Program-made: the position numbers and the translations under genes | Origin: Candidatus Latescibacterota bacterium | GTDB taxonomy: Bacteria > Latescibacterota > UBA2968 > UBA8231 | Length of the DNA stretch: 12,640 nucleotides | Reading direction: 5' to 3' | Assembly: GCA_022827165.1 (NCBI GenBank) | Contig: JAJDTN010000215.1 | Span: 1-12,640, forward strand | The notes under the pieces: model-generated | Seen by the model: only the letters and a program-made list of their open reading frames with translations | Database searches by the model: none | What the model was told of the DNA's origin: nothing | Shown: piece by piece, positions 6,965-12,640 of the stretch | How positions within the stretch are numbered: the stretch's first letter is position 1 | Layout: each line of letters starts with the position of its first letter

Positions 6965-6992
6965 ACTACATATCGGTTCTCGGGATTGTCAA
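6965..6992 (-). promoter_or_regulatory. Sigma-70 type promoter of the lipoprotein gene
   Basis: Perfect -35 TTGACA (6987-6992), 16-bp spacer, -10 TGTAGT (6965-6970, 4 of 6 consensus). It predicts a leader of about 50 nt carrying the GGAGG ribosome site. TTTTCGC lies immediately upstream of the -35. Confidence 0.65.
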
Positions 6993-7014
6993 GCGAAAAG
7001 CCCGGAGGCGCGCC

Positions 7015-7302
7015 CTAGCCGTCGGCCCGCGCCGGCGCCATCCGTTCCGGGGCTACCCGCACCTCCCCCCGGGGTGGACCGCCGGGACCGTCCCCCGGCT
7101 CCAGACGGACCGAATCCCCCTCCTTCCGCCTCTCCGCCAGCTCCCTGCGGGCGGCTTCCATGCGGTGTCGAAGCTGCTCGCCAGCGCTGCGGGCGGTCTC
7201 CAGCCGCGGCTCCAGGGCCCTGCGGTAGCGCAGGTAGTCGACCACGACCTGGGCGGCGATGAACAGACATCCCACGGCGAGCAGGGCCGTTACCCATTCC
7301 AT
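7015..7302 (-). CDS. Small single-pass membrane protein with cytoplasmic-type coiled coil
   Basis: 95 aa, not recognised as a named family. One N-terminal membrane helix (about residues 4-24, VTALLAVGCLFIAAQVVVDYL) is followed by a basic, charged helix (YRRALEPRLETARSAGEQL to AERRKEG, about 25-62) likely to form a coiled coil. A Pro/Gly-rich, disordered tail comes last. The Arg-rich stretch right after the helix favours a cytoplasmic C-terminus. ATG 7302 is 4 nt after the stop of the zinc-ribbon gene; the nearest Shine-Dalgarno (GGGAGG) lies inside that gene about 12 nt from the ATG, so the two are probably co-translated. A scaffold or assembly role is only a guess. Confidence 0.7.
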   Translation of the reverse strand: MEWVTALLAVGCLFIAAQVVVDYLRYRRALEPRLETARSAGEQLRHRMEAARRELAERRKEGDSVRLEPGDGPGGPPRGEVRVAPERMAPARADG

Positions 7303-7306
7303 CGGC

Positions 7307-7516
7307 TTACCGATCCTCCCACGCGTCGATCACCTCCGGCTCGCCGCCGTCCTCGTCGTCGTCCTCGTCGTCGTCGAAGATCCAGCCGCAGGAGGGGCAC
7401 AGAGGGCCCTCCTCCCTGGGTGAGCCGCACTCCGGGCAGCGCGCCTTCCGTGGAACCAGGTAGTAGGCGATGACCACCAGGATGAGAAGCGCGGCGAAAG
7501 CGGCGGAGACCAGCAA
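7307..7516 (-). CDS. Small membrane-anchored zinc-ribbon protein with acidic tail
   Basis: 69 aa. An N-terminal membrane helix (about 2-22, LVSAAFAALLILVVIAYYLV) is followed by a compact zinc ribbon with four cysteines, C27/C30 in CPECG and C40/C43 in CPSCGW, and then a run of Asp/Glu (48-56, DDDEDDDED). The positive PRKAR stretch after the helix suggests the ribbon faces the cytoplasm. The start is TTG 7516, with no clear Shine-Dalgarno and no ATG or GTG upstream in frame, so initiation may be weak or controlled. It is first in a two-gene unit behind a promoter at 7731-7760 and a leader of about 200 nt. Function unknown; such zinc-ribbon anchors can be protein-interaction or assembly factors. 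Confidence 0.72.
   Translation of the reverse strand: MLVSAAFAALLILVVIAYYLVPRKARCPECGSPREEGPLCPSCGWIFDDDEDDDEDGGEPEVIDAWEDR
7351..7374. repeat. Two perfect tandem 12-bp copies (CCTCGTCGTCGT) inside the zinc-ribbon gene
   Basis: Copies at 7351-7362 and 7363-7374 encode the Asp/Glu run. This is a simple-sequence tract that could slip by whole codons without breaking the frame. Confidence 0.7.
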
Positions 7517-7724
7517 GGGCTCGGAATCAACGGCGCGAGATCGGCCGTCCGCGGGGCAGCGGTGACGGCGGCGTCACAGGCCGGCCGGACGGAGGATCCA
7601 TGGCTCGGTGTTGGGCGGCCCCCCGCACCCCCCGGTCGGAGGGGAACAGGGTACGGCCACACCTCGTCTTGGCTCACGGTGGGACGCGTATGCTGGAAAC
7701 GGACGGGAAGAACAGGGCGGGGAC
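7517..7724 (-). promoter_or_regulatory. Long, foldable leader upstream of the zinc-ribbon gene
   Basis: About 208 nt between the predicted transcription start and TTG 7516, with no recognised gene. Two folded elements are visible. One is a hairpin at 7607-7663: outer 5-bp GGTGT/ACACC, then an 8-bp stem (7623-7630 with 7649-7656) that pairs fully only in the - strand RNA through a G-U pair. The other is a nested pair at 7545-7592: 7-bp CCGTCCG/CGGACGG around 6-bp GTGACG/CGTCAC. A 24-codon proline-rich mini-ORF (ATG 7601 to TGA 7527) is present but has no Shine-Dalgarno. It does not match a riboswitch class I know. Confidence 0.4.
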
Positions 7725-7730
7725 GGGCCA

Positions 7731-7760
7731 ATTATACCCCCGCCCCCGCGGAAGCGTCAA
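7731..7760 (-). promoter_or_regulatory. Near-consensus sigma-70 promoter for the zinc-ribbon unit
   Basis: -35 TTGACG (7755-7760), 18-bp spacer, perfect -10 TATAAT (7731-7736). Expected start near 7724. It lies in the gap after the phosphodiesterase gene, with TTTTCGCGC directly upstream of the -35. Confidence 0.75.
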
Positions 7761-7765
7761 GCGCG

Positions 7766-7787
7766 AAAACCGCCGCCCCGGGGAGGC
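7766..7787 (-). terminator. Short terminator-like hairpin after the phosphodiesterase gene
   Basis: It starts right at the stop codon. Stem GCCxCC/GGxGGC has one mismatch (7772-7777 with 7782-7787) and a 4-nt loop, followed on the - strand by GGTTTTCGC. The stem is short and the T-run has only four bases, so it is probably inefficient. Confidence 0.38.
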
Positions 7788-8639
7788 TCAGGAGTCCCGG
7801 CGCCGGCTGGCCCTGCGGATCTCGCGGCGCCGGCGCCAGCGGCCGGGCTTGAGCCGCTGGCGCCGGCCCAGGGGGACCAGGATCGCTCCCTCCCGCGCCA
7901 GCTCCTCGAGGACGCCGTTGAGGCGGTCGGGATGGTTCGTGGCGATCCCCTGCACCCCCATCTGGACCACGTCCCGCAGGACGACGTCCTCGTCCACGGT
8001 CCAGGTCCAGACCGTCAGTCCGCGCTTGCGCACCTCTTCGTAGAAGGCCGGCGTCAGGGTCGTGTGCCAGATGTTGAGGATGTTGGCGCCCAGTGACAGT
8101 ACCTCGCGGACCATGCGCCGGGCCCGCATCCGTGAAGGGGAGGTGGGCAGTTTCCCCACCAGCAGGGCCGTCGGTGCGGCCGGGTCGATCGCCTTCACCC
8201 GCCGCAGGGTCTCGGAGGAGAAGGACTGAATGACGACCTGGTCGGCCACGACGAGGTCTTCCACGACGCGCAGGACCGCCTCGGCCAGGTGGTCGGCCTT
8301 GATCTCGATCACCGCCAGGGCCCGGCGCCGCAGCAGGTCGAGGGACTCGGCCAGGGTGGGCACCTTCTCGCCGGCGAAGGGGCGGCCGAACCAGCCGCCG
8401 GCATCGGCTTGGCGGACCTGCTCCAGCGTCAGCTCGTGCACCGGCCCCTCGCGGTCGGTGGTGCGGTCCAGCAGCGGATCGTGGAGGACGACGAGGGCGC
8501 CGTCGCGAGTGGAGCGCACGTCGAGCTCCACCGCGTCGACGCCGATCTCGATGGCGCGCTCGAAGGCGGTCAAGGTGTTCTCCGGCGCCAGACCGGCTCC
8601 GGAGGCCCCGCGGTGGGCGATGCGCACCGGGTGGATCAC
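7788..8639 (-). CDS. Glycerophosphodiester phosphodiesterase (GDPD family)
   Basis: Hydrolyses deacylated phospholipids (glycerophosphodiesters) to glycerol-3-phosphate and an alcohol, on a TIM barrel with a divalent metal. The 283-aa length fits the bacterial UgpQ-like group. Signatures: IAHRGAS with H9/R10, APENT with E20/N21, AVELDV with metal ligands E38 and D40, VVLHDPLLDRTTDREG with H53/D54, and VIEIKAD with E112, the third ligand. The end of the barrel reads VWTWTVDEDVVLRDVVQMGV then ATNHPDRL. There is no signal peptide. Unusually, the last 26 or so residues are very arginine-rich (GRRQRLKPGRWRRRREIRR). GTG 8639 has GAGG 4 nt upstream and lies 22 nt after the phosphoglycerate mutase stop, so it is the third gene of the recJ unit. 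Confidence 0.93.
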   Translation of the reverse strand: MIHPVRIAHRGASGAGLAPENTLTAFERAIEIGVDAVELDVRSTRDGALVVLHDPLLDRTTDREGPVHELTLEQVRQADAGGWFGRPFAGEKVPTLAESLDLLRRRALAVIEIKADHLAEAVLRVVEDLVVADQVVIQSFSSETLRRVKAIDPAAPTALLVGKLPTSPSRMRARRMVREVLSLGANILNIWHTTLTPAFYEEVRKRGLTVWTWTVDEDVVLRDVVQMGVQGIATNHPDRLNGVLEELAREGAILVPLGRRQRLKPGRWRRRREIRRASRRRDS

Positions 8640-8661
8640 CCGACCTCGATGGCGGCGGCGC

Positions 8662-9876
8662 TCAGGCGCCGAACTTGGCCAGGCGCCCGGCGTGGGCCAG
8701 GGCGAGGGCCATCAGCTCCGTGGTGGCGATGCGGCCGAGGCTGCCGCCGGCGCAGCCGCGCTCGGTCATGCTCGTCCCGGCGACGGGGAAGCCGGCCTCG
8801 CCGAGGATCAGCACCGGCACGGGGTGCCAGCTGTGGCCGCCCATCCGCGACGGCGTCGAGTGGTCGCCGGTGACCACGAGGACCTCGGGCTGCAGGTCGA
8901 GGAGGCGGGGCAGGTGTCCGTCGATCTCCTCCAGGAGGGACACCTTGCGCTCGAAGTCGCCGTCCTCCCCGGCACTGTCCGTCGGCTTGAAGTGGACGTA
9001 CCAGAAGTCCTCGGGGCCCGCCTGCCAGCGCGCCGCCAGCAGGTCGAGCTGGGCGTCGATGCGGGCGTCGCAGGCGGGGGTGTCCATGCCGACGGCGCGG
9101 GCGATGCCCCGGTACATGGGATACCCTGCGATGCCCACCGGATCGAGGCCGTAGACCTCCTGCATGGAGGGCAGCTCGGGGTAGCGGCCGAAGCCGCGGA
9201 TCAGCACCATGTTCGCCGGGCTCTCACCGGCCAGGAGCTCCCCGGCCCGGGCGACGAAGGACTCCGCCACCGCCGCCATGCGCCGGCCATCGGCGGACTC
9301 CGCCCGCAGCGGCAGCGGGGGTTTGCCGGTCACCTGGGGGTCCGAGTCGCCGACCCCGTCCGACAGCCCCTCGCCGCGAAAGCGGACCGCGGCCCGATAC
9401 TCCATCTCCGGAGCCACGGTCACCTCGACGCCGGGGATGTCGACATCGGCGAGCAGACCGCACAGCCGCCGGCAGGTCTCGGTCGGGATCCGCCCCGCCC
9501 GCCGGTCGCTGACCCGGCCGTCGCCGTCGACGGTGCAGAAGTTCAGCCGCGCCGCCACGTCTCCCGGCCTGAAGTCCAGACCGAGGCCGAGGCAGGAGAG
9601 GGCCCCGCGTCCGATCCTCCGAAGCCACGGGTCGTAGCCGAAGAGGGCCAGGTGCGCCGGGCCGCTGCCCGGGGTGAACCCGGGCCCGAGGGGGGAGTGG
9701 AGGCCGCAACTGGAGCGGCCGCACAGGCCGTCGAGGTTGGGCAGCGAGGCGGCCTCCAGCTCGCTGATTCCCGTCTCGGAGTGGGGCAGTCCTCCGAGAC
9801 CGTCGATGACGAGGAGGAGGATGCGCGCCCCGGAACCGGTGACGAAGAGTTCCCGGGTGAGATCGGAGCTGATCAC
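8662..9876 (-). CDS. apgM: 2,3-bisphosphoglycerate-independent phosphoglycerate mutase, archaeal type (ApgM-like)
   Basis: Interconverts 3- and 2-phosphoglycerate; alkaline-phosphatase superfamily metalloenzyme, 404 aa (family about 400-430). Motifs in order: LLLVIDGLGGLP (metal-binding D25), PGSGPAHLALFGYDP at 69-83 (region of the catalytic Ser, with the typical AHLALFGYDP), HFKPTDSAGEDGDFERK at 295-311, VVTGDHSTPSRMGGHSWHP at 334-351 (metal ligands), and the terminal GSLGRIATTELM. In archaeal relatives the third motif reads AGHDG; here the His position is Glu304. The frame is open far upstream into recJ. I chose GTG 9876 because it overlaps the recJ stop as GTGA (9873-9876) and gives the normal length. 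Relation to phosphonopyruvate decarboxylase-like members cannot be fully excluded. Confidence 0.88.
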   Translation of the reverse strand: MISSDLTRELFVTGSGARILLLVIDGLGGLPHSETGISELEAASLPNLDGLCGRSSCGLHSPLGPGFTPGSGPAHLALFGYDPWLRRIGRGALSCLGLGLDFRPGDVAARLNFCTVDGDGRVSDRRAGRIPTETCRRLCGLLADVDIPGVEVTVAPEMEYRAAVRFRGEGLSDGVGDSDPQVTGKPPLPLRAESADGRRMAAVAESFVARAGELLAGESPANMVLIRGFGRYPELPSMQEVYGLDPVGIAGYPMYRGIARAVGMDTPACDARIDAQLDLLAARWQAGPEDFWYVHFKPTDSAGEDGDFERKVSLLEEIDGHLPRLLDLQPEVLVVTGDHSTPSRMGGHSWHPVPVLILGEAGFPVAGTSMTERGCAGGSLGRIATTELMALALAHAGRLAKFGA

Positions 9877-11609
9877 GGGATCCCGGCATCGAGCATGGCA
9901 GAGGGAACGCTCTCTCCCGGCGCCGAGGCAGGCTCGCATCCGGGTGAGAAGTCCATGTCGCGGATCACCATCTGCACCGTGCCCATGCCGTTGAAGGTGT
10001 CCTCCGACAGCTCGTAGGCCACGTCCAGGCGCTGGCCGGGTTCCAGATCGCGGGCCAGGCTCCCCTGGTGCCACCACACCCCCGGACGCACACCTCCGGC
10101 CTGGAAGGCCACCTTGAGGTGCTCTCCCTCCTTGCCGACCCGGGTCCGGCTGGCCAGCTCGAGACCGCGGGTCAGGAACAGGGGCATGCGGTTCTCCTGG
10201 CCGAAGGGCTCGAGCCGGCGCTGCACCTCGACCGTGCGCATGTCGATGTCCCCCGGCTGCAGCTCCAGATCGATGTCGAGGTGGGCCTCGAGGTGTTCCG
10301 GCGTCAGCTCGGTGCCGGCGTGGTCGATGAGGCTCGCCCGGAACTCCTCGAAGGCCTCGGCGGGCAGGGAGAACCCGGCGGCGCCGGCGTGGCCGCCGTA
10401 CCTGGTGAGGAACCGGGAGCAGTGGCGGAGGCCGTCGTTCATGTCGTACCCCGGTATGCTGCGCGCCGATCCGACGTAGGTCCCGTCGCGCTGCACGTCG
10501 GTGAGGACCACGGCGGGCCTCCAGAAGGTCTCCGACAGGTCGCTGGCGATCAGCCCGATGACGCCCAGGTCCCACTCCTCGCCGAGGACGCACAACAGGC
10601 GCTCGCGCTCCAACTGGTCCTCCGAGACCAGCGACCGGGCCTCGCGGACGCCGTCCCGCTGCAGCCGCTGGCGCCGGAGGTTCAGCTCGTTGAGCCGGCC
10701 GGCCAGGAGGCGGCCCTTCTCGTGGTCCCGCGTGCGCAGCAGATCGAGGGCCAGGTCCGGCTTCTCCAAGCGGCCGGCGACGTTCAGGCGGGGTCCCAGG
10801 TAGAAGGCCACGGCCGTGCTGTCGACCCGCCCCCGGGGGCAGCGGGCGGCGATGCGCAGCTCCTGCAGGCCGGGCCGGGCGCTGCGCTCGACGGCCTTGA
10901 GTCCGTGGCGCACGAGGACCCGGTTCTCGTCGAGGAGGGGAACCATGTCGGCCACCGTGCCGAGGGCGACGAGGTCGAGCAGGTCGTTCAGGTAACGGCG
11001 GCGCTCCCCGGACTCGAGGAGGGACTCGCTCAATCGCTGCACGACCTTGAAGGTCACGCCCACCCCGGCCAGTCCCTTGAAGGGGTAGTCGCAGTCCAGC
11101 CGGTTGGGATTGATGATGCTGTGCGCCGGCGGCAGCTCCTCGTTCTGCCGGTGGTGGTCGATGACGACCACGTCGAGACCTTCGTCGCGGGCCAGTTCGA
11201 GGGCCTCGCCGGCGGAGATGCCGTTGTCCACCGTCACCACGAGGTCGGCGCCGAGATCGAGGGCCTTGCGTACGCCCGGCGGTCTGAGGCCGTAGCCGTC
11301 GGTGCGGCGGTCGGGGAGCAGGGCGTGGCCCCGCGCCTTCACGTGCTCGAGGAAGTCGAGGAGCAGGGCGGTGCTGCTGACCCCGTCGACATCGTAGTCG
11401 CCGTAGACGACGATGGTCTCGTCCTGGCGCACGGCGCGCTCGATGCGTTGGGCGCCGCGGTCGAGGTCGGTGAGCAGCTCGGGCCGGTGCAGACCTTCGG
11501 GGCCCGGGTCGAGCTCGTCGAGGCCCAGTCGGCGGCCCGAGAGGAGGGCGTCGAGCAGATCGCCGTATTCCCCCTCGTGGGCCAGGTGCCACACCGGGTA
11601 GGTACGCAA
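9873..11609 (-). CDS. recJ: Single-stranded-DNA-specific exonuclease RecJ
   Basis: 5'-3' ssDNA exonuclease of the DHH superfamily, used in RecF-pathway recombination, base-excision and mismatch repair. 578 aa, typical. Catalytic motifs: YGDYDVDGVSST at 69-80, PDRRTDGYGL at 99-108, VTVDNGIS at 125-132, VIDHHR at 149-154, INPNRLDCDYPFKGLAG at 166-182, and ALGTVADMVPL at 215-225. The DHHA1 domain shows GSARSIPGYDMNDGL and RYGGHAGAAGFSL, and a late PFGQENRMPLF marks the OB-type domain. The only start in frame is TTG 11609, without a Shine-Dalgarno; the N-terminal pre-catalytic part is a little short. A strong AGGAGG-GTG at 11659 points into another frame. First gene of the recJ-apgM-GDPD unit. 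Confidence 0.94.
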   Translation of the reverse strand: MRTYPVWHLAHEGEYGDLLDALLSGRRLGLDELDPGPEGLHRPELLTDLDRGAQRIERAVRQDETIVVYGDYDVDGVSSTALLLDFLEHVKARGHALLPDRRTDGYGLRPPGVRKALDLGADLVVTVDNGISAGEALELARDEGLDVVVIDHHRQNEELPPAHSIINPNRLDCDYPFKGLAGVGVTFKVVQRLSESLLESGERRRYLNDLLDLVALGTVADMVPLLDENRVLVRHGLKAVERSARPGLQELRIAARCPRGRVDSTAVAFYLGPRLNVAGRLEKPDLALDLLRTRDHEKGRLLAGRLNELNLRRQRLQRDGVREARSLVSEDQLERERLLCVLGEEWDLGVIGLIASDLSETFWRPAVVLTDVQRDGTYVGSARSIPGYDMNDGLRHCSRFLTRYGGHAGAAGFSLPAEAFEEFRASLIDHAGTELTPEHLEAHLDIDLELQPGDIDMRTVEVQRRLEPFGQENRMPLFLTRGLELASRTRVGKEGEHLKVAFQAGGVRPGVWWHQGSLARDLEPGQRLDVAYELSEDTFNGMGTVQMVIRDMDFSPGCEPASAPGESVPSAMLDAGIP

Positions 11610-11687
11610 GATGGGTTCTGACGCAGGCGGTGGAGGAGGGGGCCCGACCGTGCCGGCACGAGACCCTCCTGAGGGGGAGAGTCGCCG

Positions 11688-11715
11688 AATATAGCCGTGG
11701 ACCCCGCAGGGTCAA
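11688..11715 (-). promoter_or_regulatory. Sigma-70 type promoter for recJ
   Basis: -35 TTGACC (11710-11715), 16-bp spacer, -10 TATATT (11688-11693); predicted start near 11681, leader about 70 nt. A 5-bp inverted repeat GACCC-CGCA-GGGTC (11700-11713) overlaps the spacer and -35, so an operator is possible but the repeat is short. Confidence 0.65.
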
Positions 11716-11739
11716 GGTGTCCCCTGCGGCCCTGGGCCT

Positions 11740-11767
11740 TTGCCTCGATCGCACCGGGATCTACCTT
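11740..11767 (+). promoter_or_regulatory. Weak candidate promoter for rsmB
   Basis: TTGCCT (11740-11745), 16-bp spacer, TACCTT (11762-11767). It is correctly placed for a short leader before rsmB, but the -10 matches consensus at only three positions. Confidence 0.22.
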
Positions 11768-11792
11768 TGGCCGGGGTGACGGCCCTGTGGAG

Positions 11793-12640
11793 ATGACGAG
11801 GACGGACCCGGTCCGCACCGAGGCGGTGCGCCTGCTGGAGGAGGTCGAGTCGGGCGCCCGGCGCGCACCTCTCCTCGAGGGCCTGGAGAGCCGCTTCGAC
11901 GGGCGCGACCGGCGCTTCGTCCGCCAGTTGACCTCCGGGGCCCTCCAGTGGCGAGGCCGCCTCGACTGGATCCTGGCGTCGTTCTCCAGCCGTCCCCTCG
12001 ACTCCCTGACGCCCCGCGTCCTCCACATCCTGCGCCTCGGCGCCTATCAGTTGCTCTGGCTCGATCGCGTGCCTCCGAGCGCCGCCGTCCATACCGCCGT
12101 CGATCTGGCCCGGCGCCGCGGCCACTCCGGGGCCGCCGGCTTCGTGAACGCCGTCCTCCGGCGCGTCTCGGCGGAGGGCGCCCGCGTGGCCTACCCGGAC
12201 CGCGGCGGGGATCCGGAGGGCTACCTGTCCGTCTACCACTCGCACCCGCAGTGGCTCGTGAGCCGCTGGCTCCACCGCTGGGGGCCGGCCCGCACCGAGG
12301 CCTTGCTGCGGGCCAACAACGAGCCGCCGACGCTGTTCGTGCGCCCCGACCCGCGGTTCGGGAACGCGGAGCGGCTCGTCGAGTCCCTCCCGGAGAGCCT
12401 CGGCGCCGTGCTCGTGGACGCCCGACCGGAGGCCTGCCGGCTCGAACGGCCCGGAGGTTTCTTCGACTCCCATGCCTTTCGTCAGGGACGGTGCTTCGTG
12501 CAGGACCTCAACGCCGGACTCGCCGTCGAGCTGCTGGCCCCGAGACCGGGGGACCGAGTCCTCGACGCCTGCGCCGCCCCGGGCGGCAAGTCGGTGCAGC
12601 TCGCCCTCGCCGCGGGGCCGGTGCGGGTGGCGGCGGGAGA
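11793..12640 (+). CDS. rsmB: 16S rRNA (cytosine(967)-C5)-methyltransferase RsmB, 3'-truncated by the window edge
   Basis: SAM-dependent m5C methyltransferase of 16S rRNA. About 282 codons are present (E. coli RsmB is about 430 aa). The N-terminal NusB-like RNA-binding domain is clear: RFVRQLTSGALQWRGRLDWI, then VLHILRLGAYQLLWLDRVPP, then AAVHTAVDLARR and GFVNAVLRRV. HPQWLVSRWLHRWG and NNEPPTLFVRP follow, as in the family linker. FVQDLNAGLAVELL and VLDACAAPGGKS (from about residue 257) open the methyltransferase domain with SAM motif I. The catalytic cysteines lie beyond the window. Start: ATG 11793, or GTG 11787 two codons earlier, which is better spaced from GGGGTGA. It is divergent from recJ across a gap of about 180 bp. 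Confidence 0.94.
   Translation, partial: MTRTDPVRTEAVRLLEEVESGARRAPLLEGLESRFDGRDRRFVRQLTSGALQWRGRLDWILASFSSRPLDSLTPRVLHILRLGAYQLLWLDRVPPSAAVHTAVDLARRRGHSGAAGFVNAVLRRVSAEGARVAYPDRGGDPEGYLSVYHSHPQWLVSRWLHRWGPARTEALLRANNEPPTLFVRPDPRFGNAERLVESLPESLGAVLVDARPEACRLERPGGFFDSHAFRQGRCFVQDLNAGLAVELLAPRPGDRVLDACAAPGGKSVQLALAAGPVRVAAG

Noticed and set aside
7527..7601. 24-codon proline-rich mini-ORF in the leader of the zinc-ribbon gene (- strand)
   Set aside because: No Shine-Dalgarno, and chance open frames of this size are expected in GC-rich DNA. Mentioned in the leader entry but not called a gene.
7517..7787. Possible tRNA, signal-recognition-particle RNA or 6S RNA in the largest gap
   Set aside because: No GGTTCRANTCC arm, no GGAAG-type particle-RNA motif and no terminator after the folded part; left as an unassigned structured leader.
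10068..11621. 517-codon open frame on the + strand
   Set aside because: Antisense to recJ; valine/glycine/glutamate-rich shadow without domain motifs.
8662..11754. Open frame of 1030 codons on the - strand
   Set aside because: Only its last 404 codons (the phosphoglycerate mutase) have protein-like sequence. The rest is an Arg/Pro/Gly-rich out-of-frame reading of recJ, caused by the high GC content.
11712..12473. 253-codon open frame on the - strand
   Set aside because: Antisense shadow of rsmB, whose NusB-like and SAM motifs are unmistakable in the + frame.

Overview
This is a very GC-rich, gene-dense, chromosomal-looking stretch of a bacterium. No insertion sequence, phage gene, CRISPR array, tRNA or rRNA is visible. 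The short sigma factor has the compact RpoD layout and the wording (FISYAVWWIRQS) usual in the Fibrobacteres-Chlorobi-Bacteroidetes (FCB) superphylum. Together with the high GC this suggests a GC-rich, probably uncultivated FCB-type lineage (Krumholzibacteria/Eisenbacteria/Gemmatimonadota-like). The taxonomic placement is inference only.

Layout. The window opens with the 3' part of endonuclease IV (nfo, + strand). It converges on and overlaps by 31 bp a sigma-70 family factor on the - strand. From there to about 11.6 kb every gene is on the - strand, and at the right edge rsmB (+, cut by the window end) diverges from recJ. Read in the direction of transcription, the - strand units are as follows. 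(a) recJ, then an archaeal-type phosphoglycerate mutase (GTGA overlap), then a glycerophosphodiester phosphodiesterase, from a good promoter at 11688-11715. (b) A small membrane zinc-ribbon protein followed by a small membrane coiled-coil protein, behind a near-consensus promoter at 7731-7760 and an unusually long, foldable leader. (c) A DUF4398-like alanine-rich lipoprotein with its own TTGACA promoter and a very strong terminator. (d) A tight five-gene run: L,D-transpeptidase, a secreted protein resembling a degenerate half of the same fold, a PF04734 (neutral-ceramidase-like) hydrolase, a YkgJ-type cysteine-cluster protein and a Gfo/Idh/MocA oxidoreductase, closed by a clear intrinsic terminator at 1591-1632. 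(e) The sigma factor.

How the genes work together. nfo and recJ serve base-excision and recombinational repair; rsmB modifies 16S rRNA; the phosphoglycerate mutase serves glycolysis/gluconeogenesis and the phosphodiesterase serves phospholipid head-group turnover. The L,D-transpeptidase and its neighbour act on the cell envelope, and the lipoprotein is probably in the outer membrane. The PF04734 protein and the sugar-type dehydrogenase suggest catabolism of an amide- or sugar-containing substrate, but no pathway can be named.

Most of the window is ordinary housekeeping. The parts most worth a second look are the terminator/attenuator placed about 20 nt before the L,D-transpeptidase start, the catalytically incomplete transpeptidase-like partner, the structured leader at about 7517-7724, and the odd start region of recJ. 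I see no convincing new defence or mobile system.
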